From: Sphingomonas sp. So64.6b
GTDB lineage: Bacteria > Pseudomonadota > Alphaproteobacteria > Sphingomonadales > Sphingomonadaceae
Direction: 5' to 3'
DNA length: 64,000 nucleotides
Assembly (NCBI RefSeq): GCF_014171475.1
Contig: NZ_CP048817.1
Coordinates: 3,844,001 to 3,908,000 of the forward strand
The translations under genes were made by a program, and so were the position numbers. The stretch's first letter is position 1; each line of letters starts with the position of its first letter. Shown one piece after another: positions 16,849-26,401 of this stretch. The notes beneath the pieces are model-generated. The model ran no database searches and was not told the origin of the DNA. It saw only the letters and a list, made by a program, of their open reading frames with translations.

Positions 16849-18093
16849 ATGGAAGCGGACGGAAAGTCGCTGCGGGGAGTCGACTACTCGCGCATCTTCA
16901 CCCAGGCGATCGATCGCCTGCACGTCGAAGGACGCTATCGCGTCTTCATCGACATCCTGCGCAACAAGGGCGCGTTTCCCAACGCACGCTGCTTTGCCGG
17001 CCATAACGGGCCGAAGCCGATCACCGTGTGGTGTTCGAACGACTATCTCGCCATGGGCCAGCATCCGGATGTGATCGCGGCGATGGAAGAGGCGCTGCAC
17101 GATGTCGGCGCCGGGTCGGGCGGCACACGCAATATCGGCGGCAACACGCATTATCATGTCGACCTGGAAGGCGAACTCGCCGACCTGCACGGCAAAGAAG
17201 GCGCGTTGCTGTTCACCTCGGGCTATGTCTCGAACGAAGCGACGCTGGCGACGCTGGCGAAGATCCTGCCCGGATGCATCATCTTTTCCGACGAGATGAA
17301 CCATGCCTCGATGATCGCAGGTATCCGCAATTCGGGCTGCGAGAAGCATGTCTTCCGCCATAACGATCTCGAGCATCTCGAGGAGTTGCTTGCCGCGGTC
17401 GATCCGGCCGCGCCGAAGCTGATCGCGTTCGAGAGCGTCTATTCGATGGAGGGCGATATCGCCCCGATCGCCGCGATCTGCGACCTGGCCGACAAATACA
17501 GCGCGCTGACCTATCTCGACGAAGTCCATGCGGTCGGCATGTACGGCGCGCGCGGCGGCGGCATTTCGGAGCGTGACGGCGTTGCCGATCGACTGACGAT
17601 TATCGAAGGCACGCTGGGCAAGGCGTTCGGGGTGATGGGCGGTTACATCACCGCCGACCAGACGATCATCGATGTGATTCGCAGCTATGCGCCGGGTTTC
17701 ATCTTTACCACCAGCCTGTCGCCGGTGCTGGTTTCCGGCGCTCTGGCCAGCGTGCGCCATCTGAAGGCATCGAGCGTCGAGCGCGAGGGCCAGCAGGCCG
17801 CTGCGACGATGCTCAAGACGATGTTCGCCGAGGCCGGCTTGCCGGTGATGAATTCGACCACGCACATTGTGCCGCTGATGGTCGGCGACCCGATCAAGGC
17901 GAAGAAGATCAGCGATATCCTGCTCGCCGAATACGGCGTCTATGTTCAGCCGATCAATTATCCGACCGTGCCGCGCGGCACCGAGCGGCTTCGCTTCACG
18001 CCCGGCCCGGCACATGACGAGATCATGATGCGCGAGCTGACTGGCGCGCTGGTCGAGATCTGGAGCCGGCTGGAGTTGCGCAAGGCGGCCTGA
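16849..18093 (+). CDS. hemA: 5-aminolevulinate synthase
   Basis: PLP enzyme condensing glycine with succinyl-CoA to 5-aminolevulinate, the first step of heme synthesis in alphaproteobacteria. The 414-residue product has [39 protein letters not shown] and the PLP lysine in EGTLGKAFG (K258). The 121-bp gap before it should contain its promoter; no regulator site was identified. The DUF695-like gene begins 2 bp after its stop. Confidence 0.96.
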   Translation: MEADGKSLRGVDYSRIFTQAIDRLHVEGRYRVFIDILRNKGAFPNARCFAGHNGPKPITVWCSNDYLAMGQHPDVIAAMEEALHDVGAGSGGTRNIGGNTHYHVDLEGELADLHGKEGALLFTSGYVSNEATLATLAKILPGCIIFSDEMNHASMIAGIRNSGCEKHVFRHNDLEHLEELLAAVDPAAPKLIAFESVYSMEGDIAPIAAICDLADKYSALTYLDEVHAVGMYGARGGGISERDGVADRLTIIEGTLGKAFGVMGGYITADQTIIDVIRSYAPGFIFTTSLSPVLVSGALASVRHLKASSVEREGQQAAATMLKTMFAEAGLPVMNSTTHIVPLMVGDPIKAKKISDILLAEYGVYVQPINYPTVPRGTERLRFTPGPAHDEIMMRELTGALVEIWSRLELRKAA

Positions 18094-18095
18094 TC

Positions 18096-18518
18096 ATGCC
18101 GACACGCAATGCAGACGATTGGGTGATCGCCACGGGCATGGCCGGCGGCAAACGCACCATCATCCGTGCCCTGTCCGAGATACCAGCGGCATTGGATCGC
18201 GGCGACCGCACGATCCTGATTCTGATCACCTGGACCTATGACGATACCGCAACGGGTATGCCGGATGTGACAACGCTCGATACGATCGAGGATTTCGAAG
18301 CGGCGATCTTCGCGTCGATCGATCAGGATGATTGGGCGACCGAGGCGGCAGCGATCACCGGCAATGGCGCCAAGCAATGGCGGTTCTACTGCGCCGACGA
18401 GAATGATTTCGTCACGCGCTTCAGTGCGGCGCTCGATGGCCATCCGGTCTATCCGATCGAGCTGGAGGCGATCGCCGATCCGGAATGGCAGGCGCTGCGC
18501 GAACTGCACCCCGCCTGA
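18096..18518 (+). CDS. DUF695-like protein of unknown function
   Basis: A 140-residue soluble protein. An N-terminal strand-rich part (DRTILILITWTYDD) is followed by an acidic helix (TLDTIEDFEAAIFA) and then KQWRFYCADENDF, the pattern I associate with DUF695. No catalytic motif is evident. It starts 2 bp after the hemA stop, so it is probably co-transcribed, and converges with motB, with 10 bp between the stops. Confidence 0.65.
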   Translation: MPTRNADDWVIATGMAGGKRTIIRALSEIPAALDRGDRTILILITWTYDDTATGMPDVTTLDTIEDFEAAIFASIDQDDWATEAAAITGNGAKQWRFYCADENDFVTRFSAALDGHPVYPIELEAIADPEWQALRELHPA

Positions 18519-18528
18519 GCGCGGAAGC

Positions 18529-19434
18529 CTATTCCCCGAAGCTGCCGGCGCGATAGAGCAGGGTGATCGCCACGCGCCGGTTGCGTGGGTCCATCGCGTT
18601 GGCAACGATCATCGGCTCGCGGTCGGCCACGCCCTCGATCCGGTTGAAGCGGTTTTCGGCTATGCCGCCGGACGCCAGCCGCCGGCGTGTCGCTTCGGCG
18701 CGGCTCGACGAGAGCATCCAGTTGTTCATCGCCAGCGGGTCGCCATAAGGCAAGCTGTCGGTATGGCCGCGGATCATGATCGGGTTTTCCATCGACCCGA
18801 TCGATTCGGCGATCAGCCCGATCAGCTTCGACGCCTCGGGTTCGAGCGCGGTCGTGCCGAGCGAGAACATCGAATAATCGGCATCGTCGAGCAGGTCGAT
18901 ACGCATGCCGTCACGCGTGCGCATGAAGCGGACATGCTTGCCGAGCTTGGACAGTTTCGGGCTGGCGGCCATTTCCTGCATGACGCGCTTGCGCATCGTC
19001 TCGAAATTCTTCTGATCCTCGAGGCCAAGCGCCATCTTGTTCTTCATCGAACCCTTTTGCCCGGTGCCGACCCGCGTCCCGCCAGTCGCCTCGACCGGCA
19101 CGGTCATTGACCGCGTGCCTGTCTGCTGCGCTTTGTGCGGGTAATTGTCCTTGTCAGTGATCGACGAGCCGCCGAACATGCCGTTCGAGCCGGCACTATT
19201 CTGTTTGAGCTCGATCAAGGTCGGCGCGAAATAATCGGCCAAGGCCTTGCGCTGCTTCTCGGTGGTCGCACCGAGCAGCCACATGAGCAGGAAGAACGCC
19301 ATCATCGCGGTCACGAAATCGGCATAGGCGACTTTCCACGCGCCGCCATGATGACCACCATGACCCTCGATATAGATCTTCTTGTAGATGATCTTGGGCG
19401 GCTGGTTCGAGCCGTGCGGCGCGCGGGCAGCCAT
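18529..19434 (-). CDS. motB: Flagellar motor stator protein MotB
   Basis: A 301-residue inner-membrane protein anchoring the stator to peptidoglycan. The single helix follows WKVAYADFVTAMMAFFLLMWLL, whose D39 is the proton-carrying aspartate. The C-terminal OmpA-like domain shows IRGHTDSLPYG and RNRRVAITLLYR. The N-terminus is His/Gly-rich (GHGGHHGG). It follows motA with 1 bp between genes and is the canonical one of two stator pairs in the window. Confidence 0.95.
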   Translation of the reverse strand: MAARAPHGSNQPPKIIYKKIYIEGHGGHHGGAWKVAYADFVTAMMAFFLLMWLLGATTEKQRKALADYFAPTLIELKQNSAGSNGMFGGSSITDKDNYPHKAQQTGTRSMTVPVEATGGTRVGTGQKGSMKNKMALGLEDQKNFETMRKRVMQEMAASPKLSKLGKHVRFMRTRDGMRIDLLDDADYSMFSLGTTALEPEASKLIGLIAESIGSMENPIMIRGHTDSLPYGDPLAMNNWMLSSSRAEATRRRLASGGIAENRFNRIEGVADREPMIVANAMDPRNRRVAITLLYRAGSFGE

Positions 19435-19435
19435 T

Positions 19436-20299
19436 TTAGCGCCCTCTCAGGCCGTCAAATACTTCAGCGAAGCCTGGCTGGTTCGAATGCGCGATGCCCG
19501 AGCGCGCCGCTTCGATGACCAGCGGCTGCGGGTGACCGTGCAGCGACGCGATGATGATCTGCTTGACGACATGATAGATCGCGCCGTCGGCATCGATCAC
19601 CTGCTGAAGCCGGTTGGCGAGCGGCGAGACGATGCCATAAGCAAGCAGCACGCCCATGAAGGTACCGACCAGCGCCGAGCCGATCATCGCGCCGAGAATC
19701 GCCGGCGGCTTGTCGATCGAGCCCATCGTCTTGACCACGCCGAGCACGGCAGCGACGATACCCAGAGCGGGCAGGGCATCGGCCAGCGTCGCGAGCGTTC
19801 CCTGCGGTCCCTGCACTTCGTGGTGATGGGTCTTGATCATGTTATCCATGACTTCCTCGACCGCATGCACGTCGAGCGTGCCCGATGACACCACGACCAG
19901 GCGCAGCGTGTCGGCGATCAGATTGACCAATGTATGATCAGCGAGCAGGCGGGGATATTCGGCGAAGATCGCCGATGACTTCGGATCCTCGACATGCGGT
20001 TCGAGCGCGATCGGCCCTTCCGTGCGGAGCATCTTCATCAGTTTCGACACCAGGAAGATGGTGTCGAGATAATCCTGTTTCTTGTATTTCGGGCCCTTGA
20101 AGATCTTGCTGAAGCTGCTGCCCAGCGCTTTCAATTCCTTGCCCGAATTGCCGATGATCAGCGCGCCGACCGCGGCGCCGCCGATGATGAGCATTTCGTG
20201 CGGGATCGCCTCCATAACCGGGCCGAGTGCCCCGCCGGTGATCGCGAAGCCGCCGAAGATCATCACCAGAAGGACGACGAGGCCGATTACCGGAAACAT
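19436..20299 (-). CDS. motA: Flagellar motor stator protein MotA
   Basis: A 287-residue, four-helix proton-channel subunit. It begins MFPVIGLVVLLVMIFGGFAI and has the channel helices ALPALGIVAAVLGVVKTMGS and LGAMIGSALVGTFMGVLLAYG. The ATG at 20299 is chosen because helix 1 starts there; an upstream extension to 20359 has no membrane character. Two GGTTAACC palindromes lie at 20361 and 20386 in the upstream gap. Together with MotB it forms the standard torque unit. Confidence 0.95.
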   Translation of the reverse strand: MFPVIGLVVLLVMIFGGFAITGGALGPVMEAIPHEMLIIGGAAVGALIIGNSGKELKALGSSFSKIFKGPKYKKQDYLDTIFLVSKLMKMLRTEGPIALEPHVEDPKSSAIFAEYPRLLADHTLVNLIADTLRLVVVSSGTLDVHAVEEVMDNMIKTHHHEVQGPQGTLATLADALPALGIVAAVLGVVKTMGSIDKPPAILGAMIGSALVGTFMGVLLAYGIVSPLANRLQQVIDADGAIYHVVKQIIIASLHGHPQPLVIEAARSGIAHSNQPGFAEVFDGLRGR

Positions 20300-20402
20300 G
20301 TGTGTGAAACTTCCCCCAAGGATCGGCTCATGCAGCCCGAACCGGGCCGTCGCGATCAATGGTTAACCGGACTTCGTAGCCAACTGGTTAACCAGAGCGT
20401 GA

Positions 20403-21311
20403 TCAGCTCAGATAATTGAACAGTGAGAGCGAGCTGAGCTTGGTGAAGCTCGCCTGAGTCGCCGACAGGACGGTCATCGTCTTCTGCAATTCGGTAATCG
20501 CGGCGGTGATGTCGGTATCCTCGATCCCCTGGCGAGTGATCTCACGTGTCGTACCGACATCCTTGAGCCGCTGCGCCTCCAGATCCATCCGTGCGCCGCG
20601 TGCACCGACCGAGCCGCGCGCCTGGGTGACCTGCGCCAGTGCCGCCTTCAAACCGTCGCCCGCCGCGGTATTCGCAGTCGGGCTGCCGCCCGCGTCGAGC
20701 GAATCGGCAAAGCTGCTGAGCAGCGCGAACATATCGGTCGTGCCGCCAGCCGTTTCGATTCCGCCGAACAGGCGCGCCGCGCTATCGGTCGCCTGCACCG
20801 AATTACCATCGCCGATCGGAATCGCCGAGGGTTCGCCGGTGCCGACGAAACTGACCGTACCGTCGCTCGCGACTGATACCGCGCTGTCGCCGCTCGATGC
20901 GCCGAACAGCGGCTGGCCGCGCAGATCCTTGCTGTTGGCCACGCCGACAATGTCGTCGAGAATCGCACGGACCTGCCCCGCGAGCACCTTGCGGTTGTCG
21001 TCGGACAGCGTCGCGCCGCCGGCCTGAATGACCAGCTCCTGCGCACGCTGAAGCTGTGTTTCGACCGACGAGAGCGCACTGTCCGACTGCTCGAGCAAGC
21101 TCTGCGCGAGACCGACATTGGATGCATAGGCGGTATCGTTCGCCGCGCCGATCTTGAGCGCGGCGAGCTGGCGATAACCGACCGCATCGTCGGACGGTGC
21201 CTGCAGCTTCTTTTCGGTCGAGATCTCCGTCTGCAACCGGTCGGCCTTTTGCGACAGCTTGGCCATCAGGCTGGTCGACCGGTCATAGAGTTGGCTGGTG
21301 CTGATCTGCAT
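20403..21311 (-). CDS. flgL: Hook-filament junction protein FlgL
   Basis: A 302-residue flagellin-like protein linking hook to filament. It has flagellin-type coiled ends: MQISTSQLYDRSTSLMAKL at the N-terminus and a C-terminal helix ending LSSLSLFNYLS. The ATG at 21311 starts 8 bp after the flgK stop; an in-frame GTG at 21323 is less likely. It is the last gene of the flgB-to-flgL block. Confidence 0.92.
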   Translation of the reverse strand: MQISTSQLYDRSTSLMAKLSQKADRLQTEISTEKKLQAPSDDAVGYRQLAALKIGAANDTAYASNVGLAQSLLEQSDSALSSVETQLQRAQELVIQAGGATLSDDNRKVLAGQVRAILDDIVGVANSKDLRGQPLFGASSGDSAVSVASDGTVSFVGTGEPSAIPIGDGNSVQATDSAARLFGGIETAGGTTDMFALLSSFADSLDAGGSPTANTAAGDGLKAALAQVTQARGSVGARGARMDLEAQRLKDVGTTREITRQGIEDTDITAAITELQKTMTVLSATQASFTKLSSLSLFNYLS

Positions 21312-21319
21312 GGCTGAAC

Positions 21320-22666
21320 TCACTGAATGCTGAGGATCGATTGCAGCGTCTCGCGCGCAACCTGGATGACACGGGCCGATGCCTGATAGGCCTGCTGGAA
21401 GCGCAGCAGGTCGACCGCCTCGCTGTCGATATTGACGCCCGACACGGCGTCGCGTGCGGCGACCGCGCCGTCGCGGATCGAGGATTGCGCCTCGGCCACG
21501 GTGCGGCGACCGGCCAAAGTCGCGGCGTTGCTCGCGACCAATGCAGTGGTCTTGCCTTCGAAGCCGCCCGAATTGCGCACCGCTTCGAGCGCGGCGAGAT
21601 TGCTGTTGTCGCGCGTGCCGCCCCCAACCGACGCGGCGGCGATGCCGCGCGGATCGGTCAGCGACACGCTGATCTCAGTCGGCTGCACGCCGACGCTGAA
21701 CAGCGCCGCGCCGGCATTGCCGTCGAGGTCGCGCCCGCCAGCCTGGACGGTGTTGACGCCCGCAACGAACTGGGTAGCGATCGCGTCGACCTGTTCGCGC
21801 GCATCGGCGATACGCTGCGCGCCGTCGGCGATGCCGGCAAGCACCCCACCCTGTGGCGAGATGGCGACCGTGACGCCATTGCTCTGCAGTGTGAAAGAAG
21901 CCGTGCCCTCTTCGTTGCGGGCATAGCTGACATGACCGGATTGATTGCCGGCGACAAACACCGGACCGCTCGCACCACCGAGCCGCACGGTCGCGCGGCC
22001 GGTCGTATCGATCGTTGCAGAGACGTCGCTGATTGCGCTCATCTGTTCGAGCAACTGGTCGCGCTGGTCGGCAAGCTGCGCCGCATTGGCGGTGCCGGGC
22101 GAAGCACGGCCGAGGCCATCATTGACCTTGGCCAGTGCCGCGCCGAGCTGATCGAGGCTCTTCACAGCATTGTCGGCGGTCGCATCGAGATCGGCAGCAA
22201 TCGAATCGAGCGCCCGGCCGGTACCGGCAAAGGCGTTGGCGACCGACGTCGCGGATTCGAGCATGGCGACGCGCGGCGTGGTCGCCGACGGATCGGCGGC
22301 GACGGTCTTGGCCGAATTGAAAAAGCCGGTCAGCCGATCGGACAACTGGTTGCCGGTCAGCGCGTTCTCGATCCGGTCGAGCCAGGTGATGCCGGTTTCG
22401 GTGCGCGACAGATCGGCGCTGGCCGAACGGACATCGGCGGCGCGGAACATATCGGCGGAGCGGTTTACGCCCGAGATCATTACGCCGCCGCCATTGGAGA
22501 CGTCGCGCTGGAACACGCTGCCACCGGCCGCGCTGATCTCGTTCATCGTCGATGTGCGGCGCGCGTAACCGGGCGTCGCGGCATTGGCGATATTGTCGGA
22601 AACGGTGGTCAACGCGCTTTGATACGCGCGCACCCCGCTGGCGCCGATGCCGAGCAGGTCGCTCAT
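21320..22666 (-). CDS. flgK: Hook-associated protein FlgK
   Basis: A 448-residue hook-filament junction protein. The rod/hook N-terminal signature is LLGIGASGVRAYQSALTTVS followed by NIANAATPGYARR; the C-terminus has the amphipathic helix EAVDLLRFQQAYQASARVIQ. It overlaps flgJ by 4 bp and lies upstream of flgL. Domain order and length are typical of a compact FlgK. Confidence 0.95.
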   Translation of the reverse strand: MSDLLGIGASGVRAYQSALTTVSDNIANAATPGYARRTSTMNEISAAGGSVFQRDVSNGGGVMISGVNRSADMFRAADVRSASADLSRTETGITWLDRIENALTGNQLSDRLTGFFNSAKTVAADPSATTPRVAMLESATSVANAFAGTGRALDSIAADLDATADNAVKSLDQLGAALAKVNDGLGRASPGTANAAQLADQRDQLLEQMSAISDVSATIDTTGRATVRLGGASGPVFVAGNQSGHVSYARNEEGTASFTLQSNGVTVAISPQGGVLAGIADGAQRIADAREQVDAIATQFVAGVNTVQAGGRDLDGNAGAALFSVGVQPTEISVSLTDPRGIAAASVGGGTRDNSNLAALEAVRNSGGFEGKTTALVASNAATLAGRRTVAEAQSSIRDGAVAARDAVSGVNIDSEAVDLLRFQQAYQASARVIQVARETLQSILSIQ

Positions 22667-23028
22667 GGCGTCGTCGCTCCGCTAGTCGCCGCCTTTTGCG
22701 CGGCGGCGGTCTTTTCGGCATCGGCTTGCGATTTGGCGAGGAAATCGACCATCGCCTTGCCGATACCGAGCGGCGCGCTGTCGGCCATCGACTGTGCGAT
22801 CTTCTGGTCCTGCATGTCGCGGAACGTGTCGAGTCCCTTGCTCTCGAACAATTCACTGGCGAGGTGCGCCTGGCGCATCGATTTCAGCATCATGCCGGTG
22901 AACACCGCCTCGAATTGCTTGCCCGCCTTTTCAAGATTGCCGCGCGACGACAGCCGGCTCGTGTCGAGCGAGATGCCGCTGGTCGGAGCCACAGGGGTGG
23001 GAAGGGAGCTGCTCACGGGGGCGCTCAC
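22663..23028 (-). CDS. flgJ: FlgJ-type rod-binding protein without muramidase domain
   Basis: A 121-residue protein matching only the N-terminal rod-cap half of FlgJ (GKQFEAVFTGMMLKSMRQAH, then DMQDQKIAQSMA). The C-terminal peptidoglycan hydrolase of enterobacterial FlgJ is absent; that role is probably filled by the separate SltF-like gene at 31964. It overlaps flgI and flgK by 4 bp each. The tail (AEKTAAAQKAATSG) is low complexity. Confidence 0.88.
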   Translation of the reverse strand: MSAPVSSSLPTPVAPTSGISLDTSRLSSRGNLEKAGKQFEAVFTGMMLKSMRQAHLASELFESKGLDTFRDMQDQKIAQSMADSAPLGIGKAMVDFLAKSQADAEKTAAAQKAATSGATTP

Positions 23029-24134
23029 AGCACGATCAATTCGGCTTTGAGCGCGCCCGCTTCCTTGAGCGCTTCGAGAATCGCGACCAGATCGGCCGGC
23101 GACGCGCCGATCGCGTTGACCGCCTTGACCACATCGGCGAGTTTCGGGCCGGGCTCGATCAGGAACATCGGACGACGCTCCTCCTCGACCGCGACGCCGC
23201 TCTTCTGTTCCTTGGCGGTCTGGCCCTGGCTGAACGGCTCGGGCTGAACGACGCGCTCCTGTTCGTCGATGCGTACGGTGAGCTTGCCGTGCGTAACGGC
23301 GGCGCGACCGACGCGGACCGCGGAATTGATCACCACGGTGCCGGTGCGAGCGTTGACGATCACCTTTGCCGAAGGTTCGGCCGAGACGACATCGAGATTT
23401 TCGATCGTGCTCATCAGCGTCGCGCGGATATCGCCGCCGACTGGCGCGCGGACCGATACCGACACGGCGTCGATCGCCTGGGCGGAACCCATGCCGAGCC
23501 GGCCGTTAATCGCGGCCGCGACGTTCTGCGCGGTGGTGAAATCGGCACGCTGCAGGTTGAAGGTCAGATAGGGTGCATTCTCGAAGCCGGTTTGCACCGC
23601 GCGCTCGACCGTCGCCCCCTCCGGGATACGGCCGGCCGAGGGCACGTTGACGACGATGCTCGAGCCATCCTTGCCTTCGGCACCAAGGCCGCCGACTGCG
23701 AGGTTGCCCTGCGCCATCGCGTAGATCTGACCATCCGCGCCGAGCATCGGCGTCAGGATCAGGCTGCCGCCACGCAAGGACTTGGCCTTGCCGATCGAGG
23801 CGACGGTGATGTCGAGGCGCTGGCCGGGCTTGGCGAAAGCGGGCAGATCGGCGGTGATCAGCACGACCGCCGCGTTCTTCATGCCCGGATTGGCGTTGGG
23901 CGGCAGCTGCAGGCCGAAGCGCGACGCGACCGCCTTCAACGACTGCACGGTATATTCGAGATTGTCGTCGCCCGTGCCCGGCAGCCCGACCACGATGCCA
24001 TAACCCGTCAGCTGGTTCGAACGAATACCCTGAAAACCGCCCAGATCCTTAATCCGGTCGGCATTTGCGGGCGTCGCGACCAGCAGGGCGGCGAACGCAG
24101 CGATAAGGATGCGGAGCATGACGGGCGCTTTCAT
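23025..24134 (-). CDS. flgI: Flagellar P-ring protein FlgI
   Basis: A 369-residue periplasmic protein that forms the P ring around the rod. A Sec signal peptide ends near ANA (about residue 25), followed by DRIKDLGGFQGIRSNQLTGY and GLPGTGDDN, the family start. Its stop-to-start spacing couples it to flgH upstream and flgJ downstream. Its assembly normally needs FlgA, encoded at 30625. Confidence 0.96.
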   Translation of the reverse strand: MKAPVMLRILIAAFAALLVATPANADRIKDLGGFQGIRSNQLTGYGIVVGLPGTGDDNLEYTVQSLKAVASRFGLQLPPNANPGMKNAAVVLITADLPAFAKPGQRLDITVASIGKAKSLRGGSLILTPMLGADGQIYAMAQGNLAVGGLGAEGKDGSSIVVNVPSAGRIPEGATVERAVQTGFENAPYLTFNLQRADFTTAQNVAAAINGRLGMGSAQAIDAVSVSVRAPVGGDIRATLMSTIENLDVVSAEPSAKVIVNARTGTVVINSAVRVGRAAVTHGKLTVRIDEQERVVQPEPFSQGQTAKEQKSGVAVEEERRPMFLIEPGPKLADVVKAVNAIGASPADLVAILEALKEAGALKAELIVL

Positions 24135-24820
24135 CAGAACGGGCTGATCACGGAGAAGAAGCGGCTGAACCAGCCCTGGCGACTGGCGCGGGCGACGTCG
24201 CCCTTGCCGGTATAAGCGATCTGGGCGTCGGCGACGCGGGTCGAGGGGACGCGGTTATAGGCGTCGATATCGGCCATGCGCACGATGCCGCGGATCTGGA
24301 CGAATTCGTCGCCGCGGTTGAGCGTGACGCGCTTTTGCCCCTTCACCAGCATGGTGCCGTTGGGGAAAACCTCGGCCACTGTGACGCTGACTTCGCCCGA
24401 CAAGGTGTTGGACTGGTCAGCGCTGCCGGTACCGGTGAAATTGCGCTTGCCGCTGATCGTCGCATCGGTCTGATTAAACAGGTTGAGCGCGCCGGTGGTC
24501 GGCGGGGTCAGGCTCGCGCCGCCGCCCGAATCGAGTTTCGAACTGGCGGACTTGGAAGCGATCGTACGCTCGACCAGCACGATGGTCAGCGGATCGCCGA
24601 CGCGGCGCGCGCGCCAACCCTCGTAAAGCGCGGCATAGCCGTCCGACGCCTGGAAGATCGATCCGTTCGCGGGCGCCGCCACGGCCGGAGGCGGTGCCGG
24701 CATCGTCGCGGAGAAATCGACCGGGGGCTGTTTTTTGCCGAACAAGCGCGCGTCGGCGGTCGACGGCACACAGGTTGCGGCGACGAGCGCGGCCGCAGAA
24801 ATGAGGGAAAGTCTGGTCAT
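24134..24820 (-). CDS. flgH: Flagellar L-ring protein FlgH
   Basis: Outer-membrane L-ring subunit, 228 residues from the ATG at 24820 (other starts at 24832 ATG and 24835 GTG overlap the flgG stop). FlgH motifs include VGDPLTIVLVE, FTGTGSADQSNTLSG and VRMADIDAYN. FlgH is normally a lipoprotein; here the candidate lipid cysteine is C17 in VAATC, where Thr at -1 is not a usual lipobox residue, so acylation is uncertain. Confidence 0.93.
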   Translation of the reverse strand: MTRLSLISAAALVAATCVPSTADARLFGKKQPPVDFSATMPAPPPAVAAPANGSIFQASDGYAALYEGWRARRVGDPLTIVLVERTIASKSASSKLDSGGGASLTPPTTGALNLFNQTDATISGKRNFTGTGSADQSNTLSGEVSVTVAEVFPNGTMLVKGQKRVTLNRGDEFVQIRGIVRMADIDAYNRVPSTRVADAQIAYTGKGDVARASRQGWFSRFFSVISPF

Positions 24821-24831
24821 GGCGTTAACCA

Positions 24832-25620
24832 TCACAGATTTTGGTTAACATATTTCAACATGTCGTCGGTCGCGGAGATCATTTTCGAATTGACCTCATA
24901 CGCACGCTGCGTTTCGATCATGTCGACCAGTTCCTCGACGACATTGACGTTCGACGCTTCGAGCATGCCCTGGCGGATATTGCCGCGTCCATCGAGCCCG
25001 GCGACGCCGAGATTCACGGCGCCACTCGCGGCGGTTTCGGTGAGATAGTTGTCACCCTGTGCAAGCAGGCCCGCCCCGTTGGGGAAGGTCGCGATCTGAA
25101 TCTGACCGAGTTCACTCGCCTCGGTCTGGCCAGTGATGGTCGCCGATACCGTGCCGTCCGTGCCGACGGTGATCGAGGTGGCGCCTTCGGGAACGGTGAT
25201 GCCGGGCATCACCTGATAGCCTTCGGAAGTGACCATCATGCCCTCGGGCGAGCGCGAGAAATTGCCCGCCCGGGTATAACCGAGCGTGCCGCCGGGCATC
25301 TGGACCTGAAAATATCCGTCGCCGTCGAGCGCCAGATCAAGCGCATTGCCCGTGGTCTGCATCGCACCCTGGGTGTCGATCCGTGCCGTGCCCTGGATGC
25401 GCACGCCGGTGCCGAGATTGAGGCCGACGGCATATTTGGTTTCGGACGTGCTCGCCGTGCCCGGCGTGGTCACGGTCTGATAGGCGAGCGTTTCGAACGC
25501 CGCGCGGTCACGCTTGTATCCGGTGGTATTCACGTTCGCGAGGTTGTTCGAGATCACGCGCATCCGCATGTCCTGGGCGTCGAGCCCGGTGCGGGCGATG
25601 TGCATGGCTGCGCTGGTCAT
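24832..25620 (-). CDS. flgG: Flagellar distal rod protein FlgG
   Basis: A 262-residue distal rod subunit. It carries the rod N-terminal motif ARTGLDAQDMRMRVISNNLA with NVNTTGYKRDR, and the C-terminal helix NVVEELVDMIETQRAYEVN. Its length is typical. It follows flgF on the same strand, 13 bp after its stop. Confidence 0.96.
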   Translation of the reverse strand: MTSAAMHIARTGLDAQDMRMRVISNNLANVNTTGYKRDRAAFETLAYQTVTTPGTASTSETKYAVGLNLGTGVRIQGTARIDTQGAMQTTGNALDLALDGDGYFQVQMPGGTLGYTRAGNFSRSPEGMMVTSEGYQVMPGITVPEGATSITVGTDGTVSATITGQTEASELGQIQIATFPNGAGLLAQGDNYLTETAASGAVNLGVAGLDGRGNIRQGMLEASNVNVVEELVDMIETQRAYEVNSKMISATDDMLKYVNQNL

Positions 25621-25633
25621 GTCTTTGGATTCC

Positions 25634-26377
25634 TTATGAAGGCATCCGCATCAGCGATGCGGCGCTTGCGTCCATGTCCTTGGCTTCCTTCATCAGGTTG
25701 GCCTGGACCTCATAGGCGCGCTGGTTCTCGATCATATCGACCAGCGCCTGAGTCATGTTGACGTTCGATCCCTCAAGGGCACCGGACGTCAGCTTTCCCT
25801 CCATATCCTCGGGCAGCACACCACCGCCCTTCACATGGAGGAGATTATCGAGACCCTTGACGGTCACCGACCCCTTGGTGCTGACCAGCTTGAGCTTGTC
25901 GATCACCTGCGGATTGTTGGCATCGCCGCCGATCGGCACGATCGAGATGGTGCCGTCCGAGGCGATCGTCATCGATTGATAGGGCGGCATGGTGATCGGG
26001 CCGCCCGACCCCATCACCGGAAAGCCGTCGCCGGTTTCGAGCAAGCCGGTCGGCGCGACCTGAAGATCGCCGCGCCGCGTATAGGCTTCGCTGCCGTCAG
26101 GCGACTGGACGGTCAGCCAGGATTCGCCGTTGACGGCGATGTCGAGCGGCCGGCCGGTCTGCATCACCGTGCCGGCGCGCCGATCGGCATCGACCACCGA
26201 TTCGGACGCCGTGGTGCGGGTTTCGAAGCCCGAACCCTTGACCGACAGCCGGTCGAACACCACGCGATCGGAGCGGAATCCGATCGTCGAGGCGTTCGCG
26301 ATGTTGTTCGCGATCGACGCCTGCGACGCCATATGCGCCTTGAGGCCCGAAGCCGCGGTATAGACCAGCTTGTCCAT
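25634..26377 (-). CDS. flgF: Flagellar proximal rod protein FlgF
   Basis: A 247-residue rod protein with MDKLVYTAASGLKAHMASQA, NIANASTIGFRSDR and the C-terminal helix MTQALVDMIENQRAYEVQ. FlgF and FlgG differ here by the shorter central region and position directly after flgE. It belongs to the flgB operon. Confidence 0.94.
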   Translation of the reverse strand: MDKLVYTAASGLKAHMASQASIANNIANASTIGFRSDRVVFDRLSVKGSGFETRTTASESVVDADRRAGTVMQTGRPLDIAVNGESWLTVQSPDGSEAYTRRGDLQVAPTGLLETGDGFPVMGSGGPITMPPYQSMTIASDGTISIVPIGGDANNPQVIDKLKLVSTKGSVTVKGLDNLLHVKGGGVLPEDMEGKLTSGALEGSNVNMTQALVDMIENQRAYEVQANLMKEAKDMDASAASLMRMPS

Positions 26378-26401
26378 TCAGGGTTCCTTGTCCGCCTAAG
26401 A

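Noticed and set aside
20361..20393. CtrA site upstream of motA
   Set aside because: Two GGTTAACC palindromes are present, but TTAA spacing (about 21 bp between them) does not fit TTAA-N7-TTAA on either strand.
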